Shown here: one piece after another, positions 12,747 through 20,806 of the stretch
How the letters are laid out: each line of letters opens with the position of its first letter
How positions within the stretch are numbered: the first letter of the stretch is position 1
Origin: Prosthecobacter sp.
GTDB lineage: Bacteria; Verrucomicrobiota; Verrucomicrobiia; Verrucomicrobiales; Verrucomicrobiaceae
Assembly: GCA_030833205.1 (NCBI GenBank)
Contig: JAURHS010000023.1
Span: 1-32,738, forward strand
Length of the DNA: 32,738 nucleotides
Direction: 5' to 3'
Notes under the pieces: generated by a model
Told to the model about the DNA's origin: nothing
Database searches by the model: none
What the model saw: only the letters and a program-made list of their open reading frames with translations
Program-made: the position numbers and the translations under genes

Positions 12747-15173
12747 ATGAGGAGTGTGGTTCGTCTTGGTTGTCTGTTGCTTGTTCTCGGCTCTCTGGAG
12801 TGCCGGGCGACCGTGGATTTTAGCCGCGAGATCCAGCCGATTCTCAGTGAAAACTGCTATCACTGCCACGGTCCGGACGCCAACCACCGCAAGGCAGACT
12901 TGAGGCTCGATGAAGAGCGTGCGGCGAAGTCCTCTGGTGCGGTTGTGCCTGGCAAGCCGGAGAAGAGCGAGTTGCTCAAGCGCATTTTTTCCACCGACCC
13001 CGATGAGGTCATGCCCACGCCCAAGAGTCATCGCAGTCTCAGCGCAGCGCAAAAGGCTCTGCTGAAAACCTGGATTGAGCAAGGCGCGCCATGGGGCAGG
13101 CATTGGGCCTTTGAGCCGGTCAAGCGTCCGCCACTGCCCAGCGGCAAGGCCCACCCCATTGACGCCTTGGTGCGCGCCAAACTCAAGGCCCACGGCCTTC
13201 AGCCCAGCCCGCCTGCGCCGCGTGAGACGCTGGTGCGGCGTCTGCATCTCGACCTGACCGGGTTGCCGCCGCCAACGCAGGTGCCGCAGGATTTGTCCAA
13301 GCTGATTGAGGAGCTGTTGGCCAGCCCGCATTTTGGCGAGCGCTGGGCCTGGGAATGGCTGGACGCCGCGCGCTACGCCGACAGCAATGGCTATCAAGGC
13401 GACCCGGAGCGAACCATGTGGCCTTGGCGGGATTGGGTGGTCAAGGCCATCAACGACAACATGCCCTATGATCAATTCACCTTGCTGCAGTTGGCCGGTG
13501 ACCTGCTGCCCAAGGCCGGGGTGCAGGAGCGTCTGGCCACGGGTTTCAATCGCAACCACATGATCAATGGCGAAGGCGGGCGCATTGCTGAGGAAACCCG
13601 GGTGGAGAATGTGATGGACCGGGTGGAGACCACCGGCACGGTTTGGCTGGGGCTGACCATGCAGTGCACCAAGTGCCATGATCACAAGTTTGATGCGCTG
13701 ACCATGCGCGATTACTACGGGCTTTATGATGTCTTCAACCAGACCAGCGAGGATGGGCGTGGACGCAGCGGTCAGGCCGCTCCGGCGATGGACTTGAGCA
13801 CTGCTGCTGAACTGCAGCGCAGCAAGTTGGCCAATGCCGCAGTGGAAGCCGTGGCGCAGGAGGTTGAGGCCTTTGAACTCACCAAATTCCCAAGAGCGGC
13901 AGGCAAGAGTCTCGAGCAATCCGAGGCGATTCGCCTGCCCGGCAACCTGCCGGCCTACATCGCCAAGACCGCGCCCCGTGCCCGCGGGGTGGATCCCTTG
14001 CTGGAGGCCATTGGGTATTTCAAGGAGCGTGATCAGGCCTACACCGCTCTGCTGCAACGCCTGCTCAATGCCCAGCGCGAGAAGCTTGCCGCCGCCAATG
14101 CCATCACCCGCGTGATGGTGATGGATCATTTGCCCAAGCCGCGTCCAAGCTTCATCCTCGAGAAGGGTGCCTACGACAAGCCCTCGTCAGTGCAGGTCAG
14201 CTTCAACACTCCGGCGGTGTTGCCAGCCCTGTCCAAGCAGGCCCCGCGCAATCGTCTGGGTCTGGCGCAGTGGTTGGTGCAGCGCGACAATCCCCTCACG
14301 GCGCGGGTCACGGTCAACCGCTTCTGGCAGGCCTTGTTTGGCGTGGGCCTGGTGAAGACAGCCGAGGACTTTGGGGTGCAGGGCGAGGTGCCGCCGCAGC
14401 GCGAGCTTTTGGATTGGCTGGCGGCGGAGTTCATGGACAGCGGCTGGGATGTGAAGCACTTGCTGCGCCTCATCGTCACCAGCGAGACCTACCAGCAAAG
14501 CTCGCGCTTTGAGGGCCGCAGCGTGCAGCTTGATCCGGACAACCGTCTGTTGGCTCGAGGGGCAAGGTTTCGTCTGCCATCCTGGATGCTGCGCGATCAG
14601 GCGCTGGCGCTCAGTGGCCTGCTGGTGCCCAAACTCGGCGGGCCATCCGTGAAGCCCTATCAGCCCGAGGGCATCTGGGAGGAGGCCACCTTTGGCAAGA
14701 AGACTTACACCCAGGATCAGGGCGAGGCGCTTTACCGCCGCACGCTGTATGTGTTTTGGCGCCGCATCGTTGGGCCCACGATGCTCTTCGACAACAGCAA
14801 TCGTCAGGTCTGTGCGGTCAAGGCCACGCGCACCAACACGCCGCTGCATGCCTTGGTCACGCTCAATGACACCACCTACATGGAGGCGGCCAGGGTTCTC
14901 GCCCAGCGCCTGTTGCTTGAGCCCGGAGGTGATGAAGATCGCCTGAAGCGGGTCTTTGAACGGGTCACCCATCGTGCGGCCTCAACCGCTGAGTTGTCGT
15001 TGCTGCACAGCCGGCTCGAGGACCTGCGCGGCAAGAGCGCGGCCTCTGCCCGGGAGTTGTTGGAAGTCGGCGAGGCCCGCCTGAGCGTGAAGGCCCCGGC
15101 TGGCGAGCAGGCTGCCTGGGCTGGTCTTTGTCTGATGCTGCTGAATCTCGATGAAGTGCTTTGCAAGGAATGA
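12747..15173 (+). CDS. PSCyt1-DUF1549-DUF1553 exported cytochrome-like protein
   Basis: 808 residues from the ATG at 12747, with a signal peptide over about 1-21. The PSCyt1 domain starts at VDFSREIQPILSENCYHCHG, with heme-attachment motif C37-YH-C40-H41 and a possible distal methionine in EVMPTPKSH (M89). DUF1549 runs from about 135 to 330, with LHLDLTGLPP, GERWAWEWLDAARYADSNGY and a second CxxCH at C307-TK-C310-H311 (QCTKCHDHKFD). DUF1553 follows from about 510, with NPLTARVTVNRFWQALFG and TPLHALVTLND. It is shorter than many relatives, and only a small, weakly conserved spacer of about 100 residues lies between the two DUFs. The biochemical role is unknown; the two heme motifs suggest electron transfer in the periplasm or paryphoplasm. 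Its stop overlaps the start of the DUF1501 gene (ATGA), so the two are translationally coupled. Confidence 0.93.
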   Translation: MRSVVRLGCLLLVLGSLECRATVDFSREIQPILSENCYHCHGPDANHRKADLRLDEERAAKSSGAVVPGKPEKSELLKRIFSTDPDEVMPTPKSHRSLSAAQKALLKTWIEQGAPWGRHWAFEPVKRPPLPSGKAHPIDALVRAKLKAHGLQPSPPAPRETLVRRLHLDLTGLPPPTQVPQDLSKLIEELLASPHFGERWAWEWLDAARYADSNGYQGDPERTMWPWRDWVVKAINDNMPYDQFTLLQLAGDLLPKAGVQERLATGFNRNHMINGEGGRIAEETRVENVMDRVETTGTVWLGLTMQCTKCHDHKFDALTMRDYYGLYDVFNQTSEDGRGRSGQAAPAMDLSTAAELQRSKLANAAVEAVAQEVEAFELTKFPRAAGKSLEQSEAIRLPGNLPAYIAKTAPRARGVDPLLEAIGYFKERDQAYTALLQRLLNAQREKLAAANAITRVMVMDHLPKPRPSFILEKGAYDKPSSVQVSFNTPAVLPALSKQAPRNRLGLAQWLVQRDNPLTARVTVNRFWQALFGVGLVKTAEDFGVQGEVPPQRELLDWLAAEFMDSGWDVKHLLRLIVTSETYQQSSRFEGRSVQLDPDNRLLARGARFRLPSWMLRDQALALSGLLVPKLGGPSVKPYQPEGIWEEATFGKKTYTQDQGEALYRRTLYVFWRRIVGPTMLFDNSNRQVCAVKATRTNTPLHALVTLNDTTYMEAARVLAQRLLLEPGGDEDRLKRVFERVTHRAASTAELSLLHSRLEDLRGKSAASARELLEVGEARLSVKAPAGEQAAWAGLCLMLLNLDEVLCKE

Positions 15174-16609
15174 ACTCCGCTGAACTGCCCTCCCTGGAAT
15201 TGACGCGCCGCGCCTTGTTTGGTCAGGGGGCGATGGGCCTGGGTGCGTTGGCCCTGCAATCGCTGATGGGCGCGCAACGGCCCGATCCTGCCGCGCCATC
15301 CCTGCCGCATTGGGCGGCCAAGGCCAAGCGCGTGATCTACCTGCTGCAAAACGGCGCGCCTTCGCATGTGGATCTCTACGATCACAAGCCCCTGCTCAGG
15401 CAGCGGCATGGCACGCAGATTCCCGACAGCGTGGTGGGTGGCAGGCGCTTCAGCACGATGACTGGCGGGCAGACGGCCAGGCCACTGTTGGGCGAGATCA
15501 CAGCATTTTCCCGCCATGGTCAGAGTGGGGCCACGGTCAGCAGCTTCCTGCCGCAGATCGCCTCGGTGAGCGATGAGCTTTGCTTCATCAAGTCCATGCA
15601 CACCACGCAGGTCAATCATGCACCGGCCATCACCTTCCTGATGACCGGCGGCGAGCAGGCCGGGCGCCCTGCCATCGGGGCCTGGTTGAGTTATGGTCTG
15701 GGCAGCGAGTCGGAGGATCTGCCTGCCTTTGTGGTGATGACCAGTCGCGACAAGGAAGCCTCCTGCGGCCAGATCTTTTATGACTTTTATTGGGGCAATG
15801 GTTTTCTGCCCTCGAAGTATCAGGGCGTGAAGTTCCGCGGCAGCGGTGATCCCGTGCTCTATCTCAGCAACCCCAAGGGCATGAGCCAATCCATGCGGCG
15901 CAGCATCCTCGATGGCCTCGGACAGCTCAATGAAATCAAGCTGCAGGCCCATGGCGATCCGGAGACGGCCACCCGTCTGGCCCAATATGAGATGGCCTAC
16001 CGCATGCAAAGCAGCGTGCCGGAGTTGACAGATCTCTCGCGTGAGCCCAAGCACATTCTCGACATGTATGGGCCGGATGTGCTGCGCCAGGGCAGTTACG
16101 CCTACAACTGCCTGATGGCAAGACGCCTTGCGGAGCGCGGAGTGCGCTTTGTGCAACTCATGCACGCGGGCTGGGACCAGCACCGCAACCTCAATACCCA
16201 ACTCGAGATTCAATGCCGCGATGTGGATGCCCCCAGCGCCGCTCTGATCCGCGATCTCAAGCAGCGCGGCCTGCTGGAGGACACGCTGGTGATCTGGGGC
16301 GGTGAGTTTGGGCGCACGCCCTTCCTGCAGGGCGACATTGCCAACACCAGGCAATGGGGCCGCGATCATCATCCCTATGCCTTCACGATTTGGATGGCCG
16401 GCGGCGGCGTGAAGCCGGGCATCACTCACGGCAGCAGTGATGAGTTTGGCTTCAATGCCGTGGAGAACAAGGTGCACATCCACGATCTGCAAGCCACGCT
16501 GATGCACCTCATGGGCATTGACCACGAGCGCTTCACCTTCCGTTTTCAGGGGCGGCAGTTCCGCCTCACGGATGTGCACGGCGAGGTCATCAAGCCGATT
16601 TTGGCCTGA
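15170..16609 (+). CDS. DUF1501 family Tat-exported protein, partner of the preceding PSCyt1 protein
   Basis: 479 residues from the ATG at 15170, which overlaps the previous stop codon by 4 bp and directly follows AAGGA. The twin-arginine leader is LTRRALFGQGAMGLGALALQ (11-30). Family marks are KRVIYLLQNGAPSHVDLYDH, the mid-region VNHAPAITFLMTGGEQAGRP, HAGWDQH, GGEFGRTP, WGRDHHPYAFTIWMAGGGVK, HIHDLQATLMHLMGIDH and the terminal LTDVHGEVIKPILA. The Asp, His and Glu in these motifs match metal-binding positions of the alkaline phosphatase/sulfatase clan. The substrate is unknown. It is clearly a paralogue of the DUF1501 protein encoded at 27729-29126, with the same C-terminal block, and both sit next to PSCyt1-DUF1553 genes. 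Confidence 0.94.
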   Translation: MNSAELPSLELTRRALFGQGAMGLGALALQSLMGAQRPDPAAPSLPHWAAKAKRVIYLLQNGAPSHVDLYDHKPLLRQRHGTQIPDSVVGGRRFSTMTGGQTARPLLGEITAFSRHGQSGATVSSFLPQIASVSDELCFIKSMHTTQVNHAPAITFLMTGGEQAGRPAIGAWLSYGLGSESEDLPAFVVMTSRDKEASCGQIFYDFYWGNGFLPSKYQGVKFRGSGDPVLYLSNPKGMSQSMRRSILDGLGQLNEIKLQAHGDPETATRLAQYEMAYRMQSSVPELTDLSREPKHILDMYGPDVLRQGSYAYNCLMARRLAERGVRFVQLMHAGWDQHRNLNTQLEIQCRDVDAPSAALIRDLKQRGLLEDTLVIWGGEFGRTPFLQGDIANTRQWGRDHHPYAFTIWMAGGGVKPGITHGSSDEFGFNAVENKVHIHDLQATLMHLMGIDHERFTFRFQGRQFRLTDVHGEVIKPILA

Positions 16610-16613
16610 GCCG

Positions 16614-16625
16614 GGGGACTGCCCC
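16614..16625. terminator. Short GGGG/CCCC hairpin between convergent genes
   Basis: GGGG-ACTG-CCCC lies 4 bp after the DUF1501 stop and 30 bp from the stop of the convergent methyltransferase gene. The stem is only 4 bp and has no T-run, so it is a weak candidate for a bidirectional terminator. Confidence 0.25.
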
Positions 16626-16655
16626 ATGGGCTGGGCTTGGGCCAGTGGCCGCGCT

Positions 16656-17282
16656 TCAGCGTTTGCGTGCCACCAGCACCATGGACTTCCAGAGCCATGG
16701 CAACCTGCCACAGCCGTGGAAGGCCAGCACTTCAAAGCCCTCCTCGTGCAGGAGCCGGCTCAGGGTTGCCTTTGACCAAAACTTGATGTGGCCGCCATCC
16801 CAGAGTGGGGAATGGTGGTGATCCCACTTGCCCAGCAGCGCGATGAGCAGGTTTTTGAGCCAGCCGTGATAGGGAGTGGAGAGCAGCAGCAGGCCACCGG
16901 GCCGAAGCAGTGCTGCGGCGAATCGCGGCAACTCTCTGGGGTGGTAGAGGTGCTCAACGACTTCCAGCGCACAGGCAAAGTCGAAGCACTCGCTGCCCAG
17001 TTGCTGGGGTGGGTCGTAGATGCCCATGGTGTGGAAAGTCACCGAGGGGCAGAGGGCTCTGGCTTCATCAATGCCGGATTGACTGGGGTCAATGCCAACC
17101 ACTTCAATGCCCTGTTCATTCAACTCCCCGCACATGTGTCCGTTGCCACAGCCAATGTCCAGAACGCGCTTGGCCGCGCCCTGCCTGGCGTAGTGCAGCA
17201 CCAGCGGCGAGAGCATGGCCTGGGTCTGCGGTTGGTGCCCCCGATGGTAGCGGTACTCGTTGTCCGAGGAGATGGGGTTCAT
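16656..17282 (-). CDS. Class I SAM-dependent methyltransferase
   Basis: 208 residues from the ATG at 17282; a TTG at 17288 is possible. The Rossmann-fold SAM-binding marks are in order: motif I VLDIGCGNG (40-48), the acidic end of strand 2 in VVGIDPS (D65), the post-motif FDFACALEVVEHLYHPR with E107, and ALLRPGGLLLLSTPYHGW (125-141). The C-terminal part has HIKFWSKATLSRLLHEEGF, which resembles UbiG-like and sugar- or lipid-modifying methyltransferases. The substrate cannot be told. A basic, hydrophobic C-terminus (WLWKSMVLVARKR) could touch the membrane. It is convergent with the DUF1501 gene. It lies 87 bp downstream of the large minus-strand operon in the same direction, so it might be read from it, although its function does not obviously fit. 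Confidence 0.88.
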   Translation of the reverse strand: MNPISSDNEYRYHRGHQPQTQAMLSPLVLHYARQGAAKRVLDIGCGNGHMCGELNEQGIEVVGIDPSQSGIDEARALCPSVTFHTMGIYDPPQQLGSECFDFACALEVVEHLYHPRELPRFAAALLRPGGLLLLSTPYHGWLKNLLIALLGKWDHHHSPLWDGGHIKFWSKATLSRLLHEEGFEVLAFHGCGRLPWLWKSMVLVARKR

Positions 17283-17369
17283 GGTCAACTCACTTTGCCG
17301 CTGAGTGAAGCTCTGATTTTGCAGCTTTCCCTGACCATGCGCAAGGCAAACCCGGCGCTTGGACGGATC

Positions 17370-18143
17370 TCAAGGCACCTGCCATAAACTGACCTCATCA
17401 ATCCAGACCGTGGAGGGGATGAGGAAACTGAACCAGCGTTTGTTGGGGTGGGCGTATCCCTCGCTGCGGTGGCTGGCGATGAGTTTGCCATCGAGGCTCA
17501 GGCGCATCTCGTCCGCCTTGCAGACCAGAACCAGCTCATGCCATTGTTGATCGGCCTTCCAGGGCTGGCTGAGTTGCTTGGTCTTGAGCAGGGCCTCCAG
17601 ATCCGTGGGCAGGGGCTTGCGTTGGTCGAGGTAGGGTTGACGGCGTTTGCGAATGTCGAGATTCATCACCCCGGTCTTCCAATCCATGAGGTGAAGGTTG
17701 CGGGCCTCCAGTCGTGCGTAGCAGAGATGGCCGGCGTGGATGCCTGGCGTGGCGCGGTCCACAAAGCCCAACTGCAGGGATTCATCGCGATGCAGGCCGG
17801 GGAAGCGAAACTTGAGGATCGCGCCGCCGTCGCGAAAGCCGGCATCGTGGTGAATGTGCGCCGCGTGCCCGGCCTCCTTGCTGGCGCTGTTGACCTTGAG
17901 GATGCCGCCATCCAGATCAGCCTGCTTGAGTTGGGGCACTCGATCGGCCGTGGCACTCTCCCAGCCATTGCCAATGCCCTTGAGTCCGTTGCCGCTTTCC
18001 TCGCGCTCAAAGCTGTCGGCAAACAGTTGCCGGCCCTTGCTGCGCAACCAGGCGGCGTCGTTCTGGCTCGAGGCAGGTTCAGCGCCATGGGCGACAAGCA
18101 GGCAGGGCAGGAGCGATAAGGTGAGCAGACGCAGCATGCCCAT
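17370..18143 (-). CDS. Secreted concanavalin-A-like (DUF1080-like) domain protein
   Basis: 257 residues from the ATG at 18143; the ATG at 18137 is equally good. A signal peptide covers about 1-20 (MLRLLTLSLLPCLLVAHGAE). The body is one beta-rich domain that starts LFADSFEREE and contains GGILKVNS, ILKFRFPGL, LQLGFVD, WHELVLVCKADEMRLSLDGK and a closing VWIDEVSLWQVP. This is the order of strands seen in concanavalin-A-like domains such as DUF1080. No catalytic residues are recognisable, so it may bind glycan rather than cut it. It is the last gene of the long minus-strand operon and resembles its neighbour in size, layout and the WHxxxLxxxxDExR block, which suggests an old tandem duplication. 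Confidence 0.75.
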   Translation of the reverse strand: MGMLRLLTLSLLPCLLVAHGAEPASSQNDAAWLRSKGRQLFADSFEREESGNGLKGIGNGWESATADRVPQLKQADLDGGILKVNSASKEAGHAAHIHHDAGFRDGGAILKFRFPGLHRDESLQLGFVDRATPGIHAGHLCYARLEARNLHLMDWKTGVMNLDIRKRRQPYLDQRKPLPTDLEALLKTKQLSQPWKADQQWHELVLVCKADEMRLSLDGKLIASHRSEGYAHPNKRWFSFLIPSTVWIDEVSLWQVP

Positions 18144-18199
18144 GGGTTGACCGATTTCCCCCTCTTGTCGCGGCGTTTTTGTGCGCCGCAGCCCCTGGC

Positions 18200-18829
18200 T
18201 CATGGCCGGTGGCTCATTTCAAAATGGCGGAACTCAAGTGCCCCGGCCCGTTCACCCTCAGGGCCGCCGCTGTCGCCGCCAAAGCCAAAGCTGGCCTTGA
18301 GCTCCGCCACCACCGGGTGCTTGGCGCTCCAGACCTTGCCGTTGAACTCGACTCGAATTTCATCGCCCTTGAGGCTTAGTCGCACCGGGTGCCAGTCGCC
18401 TGACTGCAAAGTGATGTCCTCGCGCAACAGATCAAGGCTTTCGCCTTTTTTGGGATGGGCAATGATGCGGAAACTCCTGCGGCCCATGACCACATTGAGG
18501 ATGTGGCCGCGCGGCGCTGCGCCATCCATGGGGAAGGAGGCGAAGCTGGCCCGTCCCTCGAGGCGGAACTCAAAACGGATATCGGCCTCACGGAAGGCCA
18601 GGCGCCTGACCTTCACCGGTCCATGGCGGCGCGGTCCGGATTCAAAGCCGCGCAGAACGCCCTTCTGCGCAGCCCAAGTGCCCAGACCCCAGAACCAATC
18701 CTGGCTCAATTCCGAGGTGAAGTTCTCCTTGAGGACCGTGGTCGAGGCAGTTGCCTGAGTCTGCGCAGGGCTGGCGGCCGCGGGGTTGAAGGCCAGGAGG
18801 ATGGCGAGGAGCGATGGAGTGAGGTTCAT
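18200..18829 (-). CDS. Secreted concanavalin-A-like domain protein, second copy
   Basis: 209 residues from the ATG at 18829, with a signal peptide (MNLTPSLLAILLAFNPAAAS). After a Thr/Ala-rich linker the single domain begins VLKENFTSELSQDW. It contains GVLRGFES, DIRFEFRLEG, WHPVRLSLKGDEIRVEFNGK and ALEFRHFEM, the pattern of concanavalin-A-like/DUF1080 proteins. No enzyme motif is visible. The start lies 6 bp after the sulfatase stop, so it is almost certainly on the sulfatase mRNA, and the 56-bp gap to the next ConA-like gene fits the same unit. A glycan-binding helper for the sulfatase is a reasonable but untested idea. Confidence 0.75.
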   Translation of the reverse strand: MNLTPSLLAILLAFNPAAASPAQTQATASTTVLKENFTSELSQDWFWGLGTWAAQKGVLRGFESGPRRHGPVKVRRLAFREADIRFEFRLEGRASFASFPMDGAAPRGHILNVVMGRRSFRIIAHPKKGESLDLLREDITLQSGDWHPVRLSLKGDEIRVEFNGKVWSAKHPVVAELKASFGFGGDSGGPEGERAGALEFRHFEMSHRP

Positions 18830-18835
18830 GGCCGA

Positions 18836-20767
18836 TCAGGGATCAAAGCTCCAGCGTCTGGCGCCTCCTGAGGCGGCCTTGAGTTGCAGATCATCCAACT
18901 CCACGGAGGCCGAGCCTGAGGGCAGATAGAGGCGCAGAATGCCAGCGGCTTCCTTCAGGGGCAGTGGCAGGGCAATCTCCTGCCACATCAACTCACCGCT
19001 GACGCGGTAGGGCAAGGAGAGCAGCTCACGGCTGCCTGCGGCCTGCAGCAGGGTGACTCGCCCCTCGCCGGCCTGCGGCGCACGGATGCGGAAGGAAAAG
19101 TGCGAGGTGCCCGCTGGCAGGCCTGCCCCCAGCCCCAGAAAGGACTGAGCGCCCTTGGCCTGCACCTGCAGGGCCCCATCGCGGAGGCTTGCTGCGCCAG
19201 CGCGGTTTTTCCATCCACCAGGCAGATCATCAGCCGCCATTGGTTTACCGGCCTTGCCGCCCTTGCCTTTGCTGCCACTGACCTTGCCAAACTCCGGGTT
19301 GAAGCGCGGCAGCAGGGCCTGAGTTTGGCGCAGCTTTTCACTGAGGCGCGCATTGAGCCTGGCGGCGTCCTCGGGGCGCTGCTGGCTGAGGTTGTGGCGC
19401 TCGCCGGGGTCGCGTTGAAGGTCATAGAGTTCGAGTTCATCCTGGCCGTCTGCGGCGCGTCCATAGAAGCGGATCAGCTTGAGGTTGCCCTCCTGAAGGT
19501 AGGAGCCGGCGTAGAAGCCATCCATCACCGAATCGCGCGCGGCTTCGCCGTGGGGGAAGTGGCAGTACACAAAGTCTCGTTGGCCAGTGCCGCCCAAAAG
19601 CGCCTGACTTTGGTCAATGCCATCGCAGGGTTGATCGGCCTTGGCTTTGGCGCTGCAGAGCTTGAGCAGGGTGGGGTAGAGATCGGTGGATTGAATGAGA
19701 AAGTCGGCCTTGGCATCGGCCTTGATGTGACCGGGCCAGCTCACGATTGCCGGCTCGCGGGTGCCGCCCTCATAGAGGGAGGCCTTGCCACTGCGCAGCG
19801 GAAGATTGCTGGTGGCGGGAAGATGATCAAAGCCCGCGGGATCGGTGGCCTTGGGCGGGTAGGCATAGCCACCGTTGTCCGACCAGAAAATGATGAGGGT
19901 GTTGTTGCTCTTGCCGGACTCATCGAGGTGTTTGAGCAGGCGGCCCACGGCATCGTCCATGCTCTTGACCATGGCGGCGTAGAGCGGATTTTTCTGAGGG
20001 TTGTTGGCATCGACCCTGGCTTTGAAATGCTCGAGGTAATCCTGCCGCGCATTCCACGGCGAGTGGACTGAGAACAGCCAGAAGTTGACGAAGAAGGGCT
20101 TGTCGCCGCTCTGGCGGATGAAGGCTCCGGCTTCATCGGCCATGCGTTCATCGACATGGCGGCCGGGTTGGTCCTGGATTGCAGGATCGCTGATGAATTT
20201 GCTCCATGGGGCAAGGTAGCCGCCACCGGGGCCTGGGGCCTTGGGCGTGTGCGGCCAATCCACCTCAAAGCCCTGATCGCGCGGCTCGTAGGCGTCGCCG
20301 GGTTGCAGGTTGTGTCCCAGGTGCCATTTGCCATAGTGGGCGGTGCGGTAGCCGGCGTCGCGCAGAGCTTCGGCCAAGGTGTGGTACTGGGTTTTCAGGC
20401 GGGTGACTGAGTTGGCCACATGGATGCGCGTGTTGCCCTTCACCAGAGCCTTGTCGAGCTGCACGGCGGGCAGGTGACAGGCCGGTGCGGTGATGCCGGT
20501 GCGTGCGGGGTGCATGCCCGTCATGATGCTGGAGCGCGTGGGCGAGCAAAGCGGACTGGCCGAATAGGCGCGGGTCAGGCGGGTGCCGCGTTTGGCCAGG
20601 GCATCGAGATGGGGAGTCTCGTAAAAGCGGCTGCCAAAGCAGCCCAGATCATGGGCGCCAAGGTCATCGGCCAAAATGAGCAACACATTGGGTGGCGGCT
20701 GCGCGGCAAGCGATGGGCTGCAGATCAAGGCAGCAAGCAGGCAGGAACGAATGAGGCTGGCGATCAT
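18836..20767 (-). CDS. Formylglycine sulfatase with C-terminal beta-sandwich module
   Basis: 643 residues from the ATG at 20767; a TTG at 20785 is possible. A signal peptide (1-22) precedes PNVLLILADDLG with metal-binding D34 and D35. The sulfatase signature C-x-P-x-R is C74-SPTR78 in SPLCSPTRSSIMTGMHPART; C74 would be converted to formylglycine. Further family marks are YGKWHLGH, VNFWLFSVHSPWNAR, FWSDNGGYA, LRSGKASLYEGGTREPAIVS and YDLQRDPGERHNLS. The catalytic part ends near residue 490. A Gly/Lys/Ser linker (about 497-510) joins a second domain (511-643) of beta strands with DGALQVQAKG, FSFRIRAP and VELDDLQL, similar in layout to carbohydrate-binding or ConA-like modules. It removes sulfate from an unknown glycan outside the cytoplasm. 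No maturase gene is in the window. Confidence 0.94.
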   Translation of the reverse strand: MIASLIRSCLLAALICSPSLAAQPPPNVLLILADDLGAHDLGCFGSRFYETPHLDALAKRGTRLTRAYSASPLCSPTRSSIMTGMHPARTGITAPACHLPAVQLDKALVKGNTRIHVANSVTRLKTQYHTLAEALRDAGYRTAHYGKWHLGHNLQPGDAYEPRDQGFEVDWPHTPKAPGPGGGYLAPWSKFISDPAIQDQPGRHVDERMADEAGAFIRQSGDKPFFVNFWLFSVHSPWNARQDYLEHFKARVDANNPQKNPLYAAMVKSMDDAVGRLLKHLDESGKSNNTLIIFWSDNGGYAYPPKATDPAGFDHLPATSNLPLRSGKASLYEGGTREPAIVSWPGHIKADAKADFLIQSTDLYPTLLKLCSAKAKADQPCDGIDQSQALLGGTGQRDFVYCHFPHGEAARDSVMDGFYAGSYLQEGNLKLIRFYGRAADGQDELELYDLQRDPGERHNLSQQRPEDAARLNARLSEKLRQTQALLPRFNPEFGKVSGSKGKGGKAGKPMAADDLPGGWKNRAGAASLRDGALQVQAKGAQSFLGLGAGLPAGTSHFSFRIRAPQAGEGRVTLLQAAGSRELLSLPYRVSGELMWQEIALPLPLKEAAGILRLYLPSGSASVELDDLQLKAASGGARRWSFDP

Positions 20768-20806
20768 GAGGGCGGCTGGGGTCAACGCGCTGCGGAGGCT
20801 CGCCTT

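Noticed and set aside
12042..14129. Minus-strand open frame of 695 codons
   Set aside because: It lies opposite the sialidase and PSCyt1-DUF1553 genes, which have clear motifs. Its composition (His, Gln, Arg, Ala rich) is that of a GC-rich antisense shadow.
14876..16735. Minus-strand open frame of 619 codons
   Set aside because: Antisense to the DUF1501 gene and the end of the DUF1553 gene; no family motif and biased composition.
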